From WQZF01 sp031556405 (GTDB lineage: Bacteria; Pseudomonadota; Gammaproteobacteria; Burkholderiales; Rhodocyclaceae): DNA of 64,000 nucleotides. Each line of letters opens with the position of its first letter. Position 1 is the stretch's first letter. Under the pieces are notes generated by a model. That model was not told where the DNA came from. It saw only the letters and a list, made by a program, of their open reading frames with translations, and made no database searches. The DNA lies in NCBI GenBank assembly GCA_031556405.1, contig JAVBTC010000074.1, positions 25,336 through 89,335 on the forward strand, given 5' to 3'. Position numbers and translations under genes: made by a program. This document shows positions 26,351 through 34,304 of this stretch, piece by piece.

Positions 26351-26758
26351 AGGATTTCGGAGCGGAAGATGACGGAGAATCCGTACGCCCGGAGTTATAG
26401 GAGAAAAATGCCGATTCTGCCGCAAACCCGGCGGGTTCGAGGAAAAAGTGCGGCTGCGGGCAGGCGGGTGAAGCCGGCAATGGTCGGTTCGCCGTCAATG
26501 CCTGGATCGTTTTCCTTCAGGAAATAAAGCGCGGATGGTGTGACAGTTTGCGCGGCAGTTTTCATGCGCTTGCAGGGAAAAAGCGGGGAGCGCGGCCGGG
26601 GATTGCCGATTCCGGCGACGACGGTGTTTGCACCGCTTGTTCTTTCGTCCGGATTCATTGTTTTTGCGCTCCCGATGCTGCTCCGGAAACAATAACGGGA
26701 CAGGATTGCTCCTGTCCCGCGTAGCTTCATTCAAAAGCCGATGTTGCTCGTACCCTTG
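26351..26758. other. Intergenic region kup to H1-like gene
   Basis: These 408 bases lie upstream of kup and downstream of the H1-like gene. Apart from the hairpin at 26696-26719 I see no gene. Short open frames on both strands have no recognisable protein features. Confidence 0.6.
26696..26719 (-). terminator. Hairpin after the H1-like gene
   Basis: A perfect 10-bp stem (CGGGACAGGA/TCCTGTCCCG) with loop TTGC stands 40 bp past the stop of the H1-like gene. In the gene's direction it is followed by TTATTGTTTC, a weak T-rich tail, so it is probably an intrinsic terminator. Confidence 0.7.
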
Positions 26759-27553
26759 TTACTTGGGTCGGGATCCCGTGGGGAACGGCCAGGCGCCGGA
26801 CGGATTGAGCGCCGACTTCGTCCCCGGAGTTGCCGCCAGGGAGGGCGAAGCCGTTCCTCCCGTCAGCGGGAAACCGGAGGAAAGCACGGGAGATGCCGAC
26901 GCCGTCACCGGTTTGGCTGCCGCTTGTTTCTCGGCGGGTTTTTTCGCCGCAGCGACTTTTTTCACCGTGGATTTAGCGGGAGCTGGCTTCGCCGCCGGCT
27001 TGGCTGCCGGCTTAGTTGCCGGTTTTGCGGCGGCTTTTTTCGGTGCCGCTTTCTTTGCTGCCGGTTTTGCCGCTGCCTTGGCGGCGGGTTTTTTCACCGC
27101 GGCCTTTGCTGCGGGTTTCGCTGCCGGTTTCTTCACTGCGGCTGCTTTTTTCGCTGCGGGTTTTGCAGCCGGCTTGGCCGTCGCTTTCTTGGCCGCCGGT
27201 TTTGCCGTTGCCTTGGCGGCGGTCTTCTTCACCGCGGGTTTCGCAGCAGGCTTTTTCGCTGCCGGTTTTGCCGCCGCTGGTTTTGTCGCCGCTGATTTTG
27301 TTGCCGTCTTGGCTACGGCTTTCTTCGGCGCAGCTTTCTTGGCCGCCGGTTTTGCCGCTGCCTTGGTTGCGGGCTTCTTCACTGCTGCCTTTGCCGCCGG
27401 TTTTGCAGCGGTTTTCTTGGCCGCCGGCTTCGCTGCGGGTTTCGCCGCTGCCTTTTTGACGGCGGGTTTGGCCGCTGCTTTCTTTACTGCGGGTTTCGCG
27501 ACGGATTTTTTGTCCTTGTCGCTCTCTGCCTTTGCTTTCGCGCTCGTTGCCAC
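26759..27553 (-). CDS. Histone H1-like / AlgP-like Ala-Lys-Pro repeat protein
   Basis: The 264-residue product is almost entirely built of Lys/Ala/Pro repeats such as KPAAKKAAAKPA from about residue 15 to 210, with no cysteines or tryptophans there. This is the composition of bacterial H1-like proteins (Bordetella BpH1, Pseudomonas AlgP), which bind DNA non-specifically. The last 55 residues differ: a Ser/Gly/Thr-rich linker, then NPSGAWPFPTGSRPK, a conserved-looking hydrophobic end. The underlying DNA is itself highly repetitive, so copy number may vary between strains. Confidence 0.88.
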   Translation of the reverse strand: MATSAKAKAESDKDKKSVAKPAVKKAAAKPAVKKAAAKPAAKPAAKKTAAKPAAKAAVKKPATKAAAKPAAKKAAPKKAVAKTATKSAATKPAAAKPAAKKPAAKPAVKKTAAKATAKPAAKKATAKPAAKPAAKKAAAVKKPAAKPAAKAAVKKPAAKAAAKPAAKKAAPKKAAAKPATKPAAKPAAKPAPAKSTVKKVAAAKKPAEKQAAAKPVTASASPVLSSGFPLTGGTASPSLAATPGTKSALNPSGAWPFPTGSRPK

Positions 27554-28030
27554 GTTGACCTCCTTGTTTCAGTTAAGAAATATCCGATGAACACCGTAAA
27601 GAAACATCCGTTCAAATCGACCGGACCAATCCGATTGGAACGGCGGAGGCCGACCCATCGAATCCTGCTGCAACACCATGCCGTCAGAACAGCGACAACA
27701 CCGCGAAAGACACTTTTCCCGCGCTTCCGCTCCAACCGCCGCAAGAGCCAATATCGGCGGCACTTTCGGAGCTACCACTAGATATTGTGTCTTGCTTGCA
27801 ATTTGGCACTAATTCTAGTAGCGCTATTCCAATGGCGCAAGAAGATCGATATTTAAAAGTCAACCCGCTGGTGGAGGCTCGTTGCGTGTATGCAACAATG
27901 CATGATTTGAATCTGTCAAGGGCGGTGCGAAAACGTTCCCCCGGAGAACGAAAAAAGTTCCCGCATGAAAAAAGAGAGGTTGGCGCCGAAGCGGGAGGGG
28001 ATCAGGCCGGGATCGGGCCGGAGGCCGGGA
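27554..28030. other. Intergenic region upstream of the H1-like gene
   Basis: These 477 bases separate ampD (stop at 28031) from the H1-like gene start. Open frames on the plus strand here have atypical codon use and no recognisable domain, so I do not call them. Near 28005-28040 there are short repeats of the GCCGGGATC type next to the ampD stop. The region presumably holds the H1-like gene promoter. Confidence 0.55.
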
Positions 28031-28627
28031 TCAGCCCGGGATGTGCGGCAAGCCGGCGGCGGCGATGCGCGACCAGTCGAAATGCGGTCCGGGATCGGTC
28101 TTCCGGCCGGGGGCGATGTCGCTGTGTCCCGCCACGGCGGTCAGCGGATAACGCGCGCGCAGAGCGTCGATCAACATCGTGAGCCGTTCGTACTGCACCG
28201 GAGTGAACGAAGTGTCGTCGCATCCTTCGAGTTCGACTCCGAGCGAAAAATCGTTGCAGCGCGCACGGCCCTGCCAGTTCGATTCGCCGGCATGCCAGGC
28301 GCGGTCATCGCAGGAAACAAATTGAACCAGCGTTCCGTCGCGGCGCAGGTAAAAATGCGCCGAGACCCGCAGGCGGTGAATTGCGGCGAAACAGGGGTGG
28401 GTATCGGGATCGAGGGTGTTGGTGAACAGGCGGATGACGGCATCGCCAGTGAATACGCCGGGGGGCAGGCTGATGGCGTGGATGACGAGCAGGGATATCG
28501 CCGTTTCCGGCGGCCGCGCGTCGTGATTCGGGGAAGCGATGTGTCGCAATGGTTCCGTGGCGGACATGGAATCGCCCGCGGATTCATCATGGCACCAGCC
28601 TCGTTCGTCGATCGTCAGCGGCGGCAT
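28031..28627 (-). CDS. ampD: 1,6-anhydro-N-acetylmuramyl-L-alanine amidase AmpD
   Basis: AmpD is the cytosolic zinc amidase that removes peptides from anhydro-muropeptides during cell-wall recycling. The product is 198 residues. Zinc ligands fit the first His in LLVIHAISLP (about 49), the His in GHSDIAPGRKTDPGPHFDW (about 168) and its Asp; this last block is the AmpD signature. There is no signal peptide, as expected for AmpD rather than periplasmic AmiD. It is the last gene of the pilS-pilR-ampD run, 41 bp after pilR. Confidence 0.95.
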   Translation of the reverse strand: MPPLTIDERGWCHDESAGDSMSATEPLRHIASPNHDARPPETAISLLVIHAISLPPGVFTGDAVIRLFTNTLDPDTHPCFAAIHRLRVSAHFYLRRDGTLVQFVSCDDRAWHAGESNWQGRARCNDFSLGVELEGCDDTSFTPVQYERLTMLIDALRARYPLTAVAGHSDIAPGRKTDPGPHFDWSRIAAAGLPHIPG

Positions 28628-28668
28628 CGTGTACGGCGAGGGTCAGGAGATGGAGAACGTGCGCGGCG

Positions 28669-30039
28669 TCAATCCACATCCATTCCGAGGCGTTCGATGC
28701 GATAGCGCAGCGAACGGAAGGTGACGCCAAGCAGCCGTGCCGCGGTGGTGCGGTTGCCCTTGGTTTTGGCCAGTGCGTCGACGATGGCCTGGCGTTCGAC
28801 ACGGTTCAGGAGATCGTCGAGTGTTTCTCCGACCTGCCCGGAGAGGTCGTTTTCAGATTCGCGCGTTGCTTCGAGTTGCAGATCCTCGACGCCGATTTCT
28901 TCGTCGCCGGACAAAGCCACGGCGCGTTCGAGAATGTTTTCCAGCTCGCGCACGTTGCCCGGGAACGCATAGGAACACAAGGCGCGTTCCGCCGCGGAAG
29001 AAAGTTTCGGCACGGTGCCGCCTCCGCTTCCACCCAGGCGCTCCAGCGCGGCGGCGGCCAGGAGCGGAACGTCTTCGGAGCGTTCGCGCAGCGGCGGCAT
29101 TCTCAGTTCGATGACGTTGATGCGGTAATAAAGATCCTGGCGGAAGGCTCCGTTTTCGACGCAGTCTTTCAGATTGCGGTGGGTGGCGCAGATGATGCGG
29201 ACATCGATCGGCTCTTCCATCGCGTTGCCGACCTTGCGCACCCGTTTTTCCTGGATGACGCGCAACAGCTTGACCTGCATTGCCAGCGGCAGGTCCGCGA
29301 CTTCGTCGAGAAACAGGGTTCCGCCGTGCGCGGCCTGGAAGAATCCGTCGTGATCGCGGTCGGCGCCGGTGAAGGAACCTTTGCGGTAGCCGAAGAACTC
29401 ACTTTCCATCAGGTTTTCCGGGATCGCGCCGCAGTTGACCGGCACAAAGGGCGCGGCGTGCCGCGAGCTTTTCAGGTGAATGAGGCGTGCCGCCAATTCC
29501 TTGCCGCTGCCCGATTCGCCGGAGATATAAACCGGCGCCTGGCTGCGCGCAAGCTTGTCGATGGTTTCGCGTACCTGCGCGATGCTCTGGGAAACGCCGA
29601 GCAGTTCCACGCCCTGCTTGCGCACTTCTTCTTTTTCCAGCGGCACGCTCAGTACCGATTTGATCAGCGCGCGCAACTGGTCGAGCGCCAGCGGTTTGGC
29701 GAGGTAATCGAAGGCGCCTGCCTTCAATGCTGCCACCGCGTTTTCGGTGCTGCCGAAGGCGGTGATGACCGCCACCGGGAGCTGCGGCCGGCATTCGGAG
29801 ATGAAGCGGACGATTTCCAGGCCGTCGCCGTCGGGCAGGCGCATGTCGGTCAGGCACAGTTGATAGTTCCGCTGCGACAGGAATTCGCGCGCCTGCGCGA
29901 CCGTTTCCGCGCAGTCGGCGGCCAGTCCCATGCGATTGAGCGTCAGGTCGAGCAATTCCCGGATATCGGCTTCGTCGTCGACGACCAGTACCCGTGTCAG
30001 TTCGTCAAAGTTGGCAGGTTTTGCTCTGGCGGTTGCCAC
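28669..30039 (-). CDS. pilR: Sigma-54-dependent response regulator, PilR-like
   Basis: This NtrC-family regulator activates sigma-54 promoters such as pilA. The 456-residue product has a receiver domain (acidic D21/D22, phosphoacceptor D65 in LTDMRLPD, K115), an AAA+ domain with Walker A GESGSGKE at 174-181 and the sigma-54 contact loop GSFTGA, and a Fis-type helix-turn-helix (GNRTTAARLLGVTFRSLRYR) at the C-terminus. I chose GTG 30039, which has AAGGAG six bases upstream, overlapping the pilS end by 43 bp. The partner kinase is immediately upstream. No pilin gene is in the window. Confidence 0.93.
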   Translation of the reverse strand: MATARAKPANFDELTRVLVVDDEADIRELLDLTLNRMGLAADCAETVAQAREFLSQRNYQLCLTDMRLPDGDGLEIVRFISECRPQLPVAVITAFGSTENAVAALKAGAFDYLAKPLALDQLRALIKSVLSVPLEKEEVRKQGVELLGVSQSIAQVRETIDKLARSQAPVYISGESGSGKELAARLIHLKSSRHAAPFVPVNCGAIPENLMESEFFGYRKGSFTGADRDHDGFFQAAHGGTLFLDEVADLPLAMQVKLLRVIQEKRVRKVGNAMEEPIDVRIICATHRNLKDCVENGAFRQDLYYRINVIELRMPPLRERSEDVPLLAAAALERLGGSGGGTVPKLSSAAERALCSYAFPGNVRELENILERAVALSGDEEIGVEDLQLEATRESENDLSGQVGETLDDLLNRVERQAIVDALAKTKGNRTTAARLLGVTFRSLRYRIERLGMDVD

Positions 30040-31697
30040 GCATCGCTCCTTCCCGTAATCAAAAATTGGGCGCCGGGGTCGTTTTCCAGCAGCTCGAGGC
30101 GGGCGCCGTTGGCGTCGCACAGCTCGCGCGCGATGAACAATCCCAGGCCCGTGCCGCGTGGATTGGTGGTGAAAAAAGGTTCGAAGATATGTTGCCGCAA
30201 TTCGCTGGAAATCCCGTCGCCATCGTCGGCGATGCGCAGGAGCACTTCTCCGCGCCGTTTTCCCGGTGCGGCGGCGATGCGCACACTCCCCGTTTCGTTC
30301 CGGCAATAGCGCACGGCATTGGAGACGAGGTTCCACAACACCTGGTAGAAATGCGCGCGGTCGAAGGAGAGCACCAGATCGCCGTCGATATCGCATTCGA
30401 TCACGCCCGGCGGAATGTTTTCCCGGCTCGTGAACTCGTCGATGAACGCAGGCAGGGTTTTTCCCATTACGATCGGTTCGGGTTGACGGCGGTCGCGGCG
30501 TCCGAGTTCGAGTACGTCGCGCACGATCCGTTCCAGGCGCAGGGTATTGTCGCGGACGATGCGCAGAAGCCGCAGCCGCGTCTCCTCGCGCCGCTCGTCG
30601 GCCAGCAGTTCCGCCGCATAGCTGATCGACGAGAGCGGATTGCGGATTTCATGGGCGATGTTGGCCGTCAGGCGGCCCATCGCGGCCAGTTTCATTTGCT
30701 GCGCGTGCGCTTCGATTTCTTCGAGGCTCTCCAGGAAAATCACCCTATCGCGCTCGCTGCTTTTCGTCGGCACGATGCGGGCGCGCAGGCGCATTCCCGT
30801 CTGGGAGGATTGGAACGATACGTTCCAGGAAGCGGCCTTGTCGCCGCGCGCGGCGAATGCCGACGCCAGTTCGGGCGAACAGGCGGCCAACGTCAGTTCC
30901 TCGTCGGAATCCACCGTGACCACTGTTTTCCCTTCGTTTGTCGCTCCTTTATGGCGTTCCGCATGGCTCCCGGCGGACGGGTCGAAACCGAGCACGGCGC
31001 GGGCGCGGGGATTGTATTGATGAACAAAACCGCTCTGGTTGACGACCAGCACGCCGTCCTGCATTTCCTCGATTACCCGCTGGCTGACCCGAGTCTGGTT
31101 GTATAGGCGGACGCCGCGACGCCGCGCCAGCTTCTCGTTGGCGATGGCCCAGCGCGCGAGCAGTTGCGCCAGCAGCGCGGAAATGAAAAAGCCGCTGCAC
31201 AGCAGCCCGATCTGGAAGAAAGAGGCGGGGGCGCGGTCTCCGGAAAGCAGCCGCAATCCTTCGCAGACCAGGAGCGCCAGTGTTGCCATGGCCGCGTACA
31301 GCAGTACCAGCCGGCCTTGCCCGACCAGGCTGGCGCCGGCGATCGAGATCAGGAGCAAGGTGCCGAAACCGCTGCGGACACCGCCGCTGGCGTAGATGAG
31401 GAACGCGAACGCCAGCACGTCGATGGCTACCTGGATGCTCAACTGCCAGTTGAAATGGCGCCGCAGGAAGATCGAAAACGCCACCGCGATGATCGTCTCG
31501 AAAAAATAGGCGACGGCCAGCGGCAGATACAGTGCTTCCCCGATCCGGTACGACGCGGCAAGTTCCTTCGGCGATACCAGGATCGCGATACCGATCAGAA
31601 TGGCGATGACGACCCGGTAGAGCGTGAAATAGCGCAGCGCCTGCCAGTGCGTCTGCGAAATCACGATGTTCTGGCTGCCGGCCGCGCTTTCGTTCAT
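29997..31697 (-). CDS. pilS: Sensor histidine kinase, PilS-like
   Basis: This is the membrane kinase paired with PilR. The 566-residue product has about six membrane segments in its first 200 residues, as in PilS, then a PAS-like region (EEMQDGVLVVNQSGFVHQYN), a HisKA domain with the phosphorylated histidine in NIAHEIRNPLSS, and a HATPase domain with NLVSNAVRYC and GTGLGLFIARELC. ATG 31697 overlaps the stop of the PP0621 gene as ATGA. The order PP0621-pilS-pilR-ampD is one I associate with betaproteobacteria. Confidence 0.93.
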   Translation of the reverse strand: MNESAAGSQNIVISQTHWQALRYFTLYRVVIAILIGIAILVSPKELAASYRIGEALYLPLAVAYFFETIIAVAFSIFLRRHFNWQLSIQVAIDVLAFAFLIYASGGVRSGFGTLLLISIAGASLVGQGRLVLLYAAMATLALLVCEGLRLLSGDRAPASFFQIGLLCSGFFISALLAQLLARWAIANEKLARRRGVRLYNQTRVSQRVIEEMQDGVLVVNQSGFVHQYNPRARAVLGFDPSAGSHAERHKGATNEGKTVVTVDSDEELTLAACSPELASAFAARGDKAASWNVSFQSSQTGMRLRARIVPTKSSERDRVIFLESLEEIEAHAQQMKLAAMGRLTANIAHEIRNPLSSISYAAELLADERREETRLRLLRIVRDNTLRLERIVRDVLELGRRDRRQPEPIVMGKTLPAFIDEFTSRENIPPGVIECDIDGDLVLSFDRAHFYQVLWNLVSNAVRYCRNETGSVRIAAAPGKRRGEVLLRIADDGDGISSELRQHIFEPFFTTNPRGTGLGLFIARELCDANGARLELLENDPGAQFLITGRSDAWQPPEQNLPTLTN

Positions 31698-31945
31698 GGG
31701 CGGTCTCCACCGTCCTTCAACGCGAATGCGCGGCGGTGGTCCTCGCAGCAGAAATAACGTCCGGCGTTTTCCACGCATTCGGAAATAGGCTGGTGAACGC
31801 CGCAATGGACGCAAGCCGTCATGTTTTCCGCCGGCAATTCAGGGCGGGGACGGGAGCGGAGCGAAGTGCGGGAAGACTGCGCGGGGCGCCGCAGCAACCA
31901 GTACGCTGCGGCGAATACGATGAACAGAAGCAGGAATTTGAGCAT
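31694..31945 (-). CDS. PP0621 family protein
   Basis: The 83-residue product has one N-terminal membrane segment (LKFLLLFIVFAAAYWLL), a basic linker, and a compact C-terminal module with CVHCGVHQPISEC and YFCCEDHR, which could bind one zinc ion. This matches the PP0621 family of small anchored proteins found next to pilS. ATG 31945 is the start that opens directly into the membrane segment. Stop and pilS start overlap. Function unknown. Confidence 0.85.
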   Translation of the reverse strand: MLKFLLLFIVFAAAYWLLRRPAQSSRTSLRSRPRPELPAENMTACVHCGVHQPISECVENAGRYFCCEDHRRAFALKDGGDRP

Positions 31946-32080
31946 GGCGGCGGTACGGTTCAACGGCAATCAAGCATAGCAGAGAAGAAAACATTGAGCC
32001 CGTAGCGTCCGCTTTACGGATCGCACAATGATGCACATCGGCGATCCGCCATACCGGAGTTCGGATGTGCGAAATAATTT

Positions 32081-32156
32081 ATTCTAATTTTATGAAATAA
32101 ATTCTGTTGCTAAATTCACTACTGTAGAGGAGTTGAATTTAATGATTAATTGGAAT
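32081..32156 (-). repeat. A/T-rich quasi-palindromic repeat, copy 5 (reverse orientation)
   Basis: Read on the plus strand the core TGTAG seems displaced by 11 bases, but on the minus strand the spacing fits the family: the palindrome CTACAGTAG, about 31 bases, then TTAGAAT. On that strand it aligns well with copy 3 (both have CTACAGTAGTGA). It is the only clearly inverted copy of the nine. It lies 50 bp past the methyltransferase stop, upstream of the PP0621 gene. Confidence 0.75.
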
Positions 32157-32206
32157 TTTTACGGCGTGAGAAGAACGCCAGGTTGCAAACGATGTTCCGG
32201 TGGCAT

Positions 32207-32836
32207 TCAGACCCGAACGGCGACGGCGCGCAGAATGCCCAGCGTACTGGTGGAGGTGTAAAGTACCGCGGCTCCGGCTTCGAACAACAGCGAAAAGAGA
32301 TTGCGTGCCGAATAGAGACAGACCGGGCCATCGATGTCGTAGCGCTTGGCAATTGCCTTGGGCAGCGGCGCGTAGCGGTCGCCGATCAGCTTTTCGCTGT
32401 CCGGGTAAACATCTCCGAGTTCGGAATGAATGCCGTAAACCGAAATGAAGAGTTTGCCGCCGATTTTCTGGCGTTGCAGCAGTGAGCGCACCGCCCGCCG
32501 CGCCTGCGCGTAACGCAGGGAATGCAGCACATGCTGGCAGACGATGAGATCGTAAGGTTGCGCCGGCAATTCCTCGCTGTCGCTATCGCCTTCATCGCCC
32601 AGGGTGTTCCAGATGCTTTGCAGCGGAGCGCGATAGCCGACACCGACCGGCAGGGGACCGTCGGCCTCGTCGCCAAGCACCACGCGCGCACCGGCGGCGG
32701 CCATGTGTTGCGCCTGCTCGTGCGCGTTGCTGCCGAATACCAGCGCGGTCACGTCGGCGCCGCTGCGGCGCCGTTTGGCGATTTCATCGAGCGCCATCTG
32801 TTCGAGGTCGCGGGTTGTGTCGCTTGTCCGATTCAT
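32207..32836 (-). CDS. Predicted SAM-dependent methyltransferase-like protein
   Basis: The 209-residue product has a class I methyltransferase outline: a first strand VTALVFGSNAHEQAQHMAAAGA in place of the usual Gly-rich SAM loop, YDLIVCQHVLHSLRYA as motif post-II, and a late GGKLFISVYG strand. The SAM loop (FGSNAHE) departs from the classic GxGxG, so activity is uncertain. ATG 32836 has AGGAGG close upstream, a strong site. Its neighbours (DUF1840 divergent, PP0621 downstream) give no hint of substrate. Confidence 0.75.
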   Translation of the reverse strand: MNRTSDTTRDLEQMALDEIAKRRRSGADVTALVFGSNAHEQAQHMAAAGARVVLGDEADGPLPVGVGYRAPLQSIWNTLGDEGDSDSEELPAQPYDLIVCQHVLHSLRYAQARRAVRSLLQRQKIGGKLFISVYGIHSELGDVYPDSEKLIGDRYAPLPKAIAKRYDIDGPVCLYSARNLFSLLFEAGAAVLYTSTSTLGILRAVAVRV

Positions 32837-32996
32837 TTTTCCTCCTGCATTCACAGGGTTTCGATTGTACTATTGCGTAAAGTCCGCGACAAATCGCATG
32901 AAATATCGGATGCGCCGGAGACGGCGACGGTCGGGCGAGCCGCCCTCCCCCTCCCTGTGACACCTGCGCCCCCTGTGACAAAACGGAGAATCGACG

Positions 32997-33359
32997 ATGA
33001 TTGTAAAAATGACTTCCAGCGCCGCGGGACAATTGATTCTGTTTGCCGAAACCGCGCACCGTCTGCTCACCATTGCAGGCAAGGAATGCACCGCGCGCGG
33101 CGTGATCACCGCCGCGGAAATTCCGGCGATCCTGGAAAAACTGCGCGCGGCCGTGGCGGAAGAAAAGGCCGCGGCGCAACACGGTCCCGGCGCCGACGAC
33201 GAGGAAGACGAACGGAAAAAGGAAGAAGAGGCGAGCGCGTCTCCGGGCGGCGACACGATGAGCCTGGCGCGGCGCGCGCCCCCGTTCATCCAGTTGCTGG
33301 AACGAACGCTGCGCGAAAAAGAAAGCTACGTTGTCTGGGAGGCGGCGCAGGATTTCTGA
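32997..33359 (+). CDS. DUF1840 family protein
   Basis: The 120-residue product fits DUF1840: an N-terminal MIVKMTSSAAGQLILFAETA segment, ITAAEIPAILEKLRAAVAEE in the middle, a long acidic/basic low-complexity linker (DDEEDERKKEEEASAS), and the C-terminal block RRAPPFIQLLERTLREKESYVVWE. No catalytic residues are known. ATG 32997 is preceded by GGAG at 8 bases. It is divergent from the methyltransferase-like gene, with a 160-bp gap. Confidence 0.88.
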   Translation: MIVKMTSSAAGQLILFAETAHRLLTIAGKECTARGVITAAEIPAILEKLRAAVAEEKAAAQHGPGADDEEDERKKEEEASASPGGDTMSLARRAPPFIQLLERTLREKESYVVWEAAQDF

Positions 33360-33639
33360 GCGCGGCGGAAATGGACGAATACGGGCGGGGTGGAGCACCC
33401 GTGCGAAACGCAGTCATCCGCATGAAACGGAAGTCCCGCGTGTGCGACGGGCAAAAAACCGCAATCGCACCGCGTACCGTTGAACTGCGGGTCGCGCTCA
33501 GGAAGCGCGGCCCGCAGGCAGAACGGTGAAGGAAAGGGATAAAGAGATAGCGGGAACCGCTACGGAGCGGCGGAACTATCGGAGAAACAAAACCGCCATG
33601 CCGCCAGACCGTTTTTTCGGCCAGCGGCTGTGCCGGTGT

Positions 33640-33975
33640 TCAGGCGGCTTCTTTCTTCGAATTGAAGAATTGCCCCCAATGTTGCCGCCACAAGCGATAG
33701 CTGTTTTCCGTGGCGATAAAGCCCAGCTTGGTCATGCGATCGTTGTGGCGCCACATCCAGGAGAGGCGTTTTTCGTCGCCGTGTGCCGGGACTCCGGACT
33801 CTCTTTCGACCAGCGCGAGAAAGCGCTCGATCGCCAGATTGTAATAGTCGGAACTGTCCGCGCATCCGGTCAGACCTTCGCTTTCGCCTGCGGCGCGACG
33901 CCACAGTTTCAGCGCCAGAGCTTCATCGATACCGGCACGTTTGGCAATCCAGGGCAACAGTTTCGGGGTTTTCAT
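33640..33975 (-). CDS. Conserved small hypothetical protein
   Basis: The 111-residue product is predicted soluble and helical, rich in Trp and Arg, opening with MKTPKLLPWIAKRAGI and ending in a Lys/Glu/Ala tail. I do not recognise a named domain; similar short proteins with a KLLPWIA start occur in betaproteobacteria to my recollection. ATG 33975 has AAGGAG at good spacing, a strong site that supports a real gene. No membrane segment or signal peptide. Confidence 0.7.
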   Translation of the reverse strand: MKTPKLLPWIAKRAGIDEALALKLWRRAAGESEGLTGCADSSDYYNLAIERFLALVERESGVPAHGDEKRLSWMWRHNDRMTKLGFIATENSYRLWRQHWGQFFNSKKEAA

Positions 33976-34304
33976 GTGCTTCTCCTTTCAAACGCTCTAC
34001 GTAGCCATGGGATTTGCTGCGGGCTACGACAACTACATGTTGCATTGCAGCATTGTAGTCCCTTTTTGTCCCCGATAAAGCTCAAAAGTTCGATAAAACG
34101 TACATTTTTCACATTGTGCGTTGCGTCAAAGCGACGCCTGGTCCAAGACGCTTCCAAGGCGCTTTTTCTTTTTTTCCTGCGTTCCGCCGCCGTCTGTTTC
34201 AGACGCTGCCGTTATAATCGGCCTTTCGTTTTCGGGCGCCTCCATTCGTATTGTCCTTCGCGCCCGCCCCGGCTTTCGTCCGGCTTTTTTCCGATTTACC
34301 GCCC
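33976..34304. other. Divergent promoter region, hypothetical gene and uvrD
   Basis: No gene is seen in these 329 bases. TATAAT at 34213-34218 is a good -10 candidate for uvrD, preceded by the small inverted repeat GTCTG-TTT-CAGAC; no clear -35 is seen. An inverted repeat with arms ACTACA and TGTAGT lies near 34027-34054, upstream of the hypothetical gene. Confidence 0.5.

Noticed and set aside
26759..27553. Repetitive DNA considered as a satellite rather than a gene
   Set aside because: The frame is continuous, Lys/Ala/Pro-biased in one frame only, and matches H1-like proteins.
27800..27840. TTCCAA and AATTCTAG motifs considered as a repeat copy
   Set aside because: The TGTAG core and the spacing are absent on both strands.
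27787..28182. An open frame upstream of the H1-like gene
   Set aside because: It runs into ampD, has no good ribosome site and an Arg/Ser-rich composition typical of non-coding GC-rich DNA.
28549..30309. A 586-codon open frame antisense to pilR
   Set aside because: It covers the AAA+ regulator gene in reverse; no protein features.
34027..34054. An inverted repeat with ACTACA and TGTAGT arms, considered as a tenth A/T-rich element
   Set aside because: It lacks the GAAAT block, the end arms and the A/T-rich composition.
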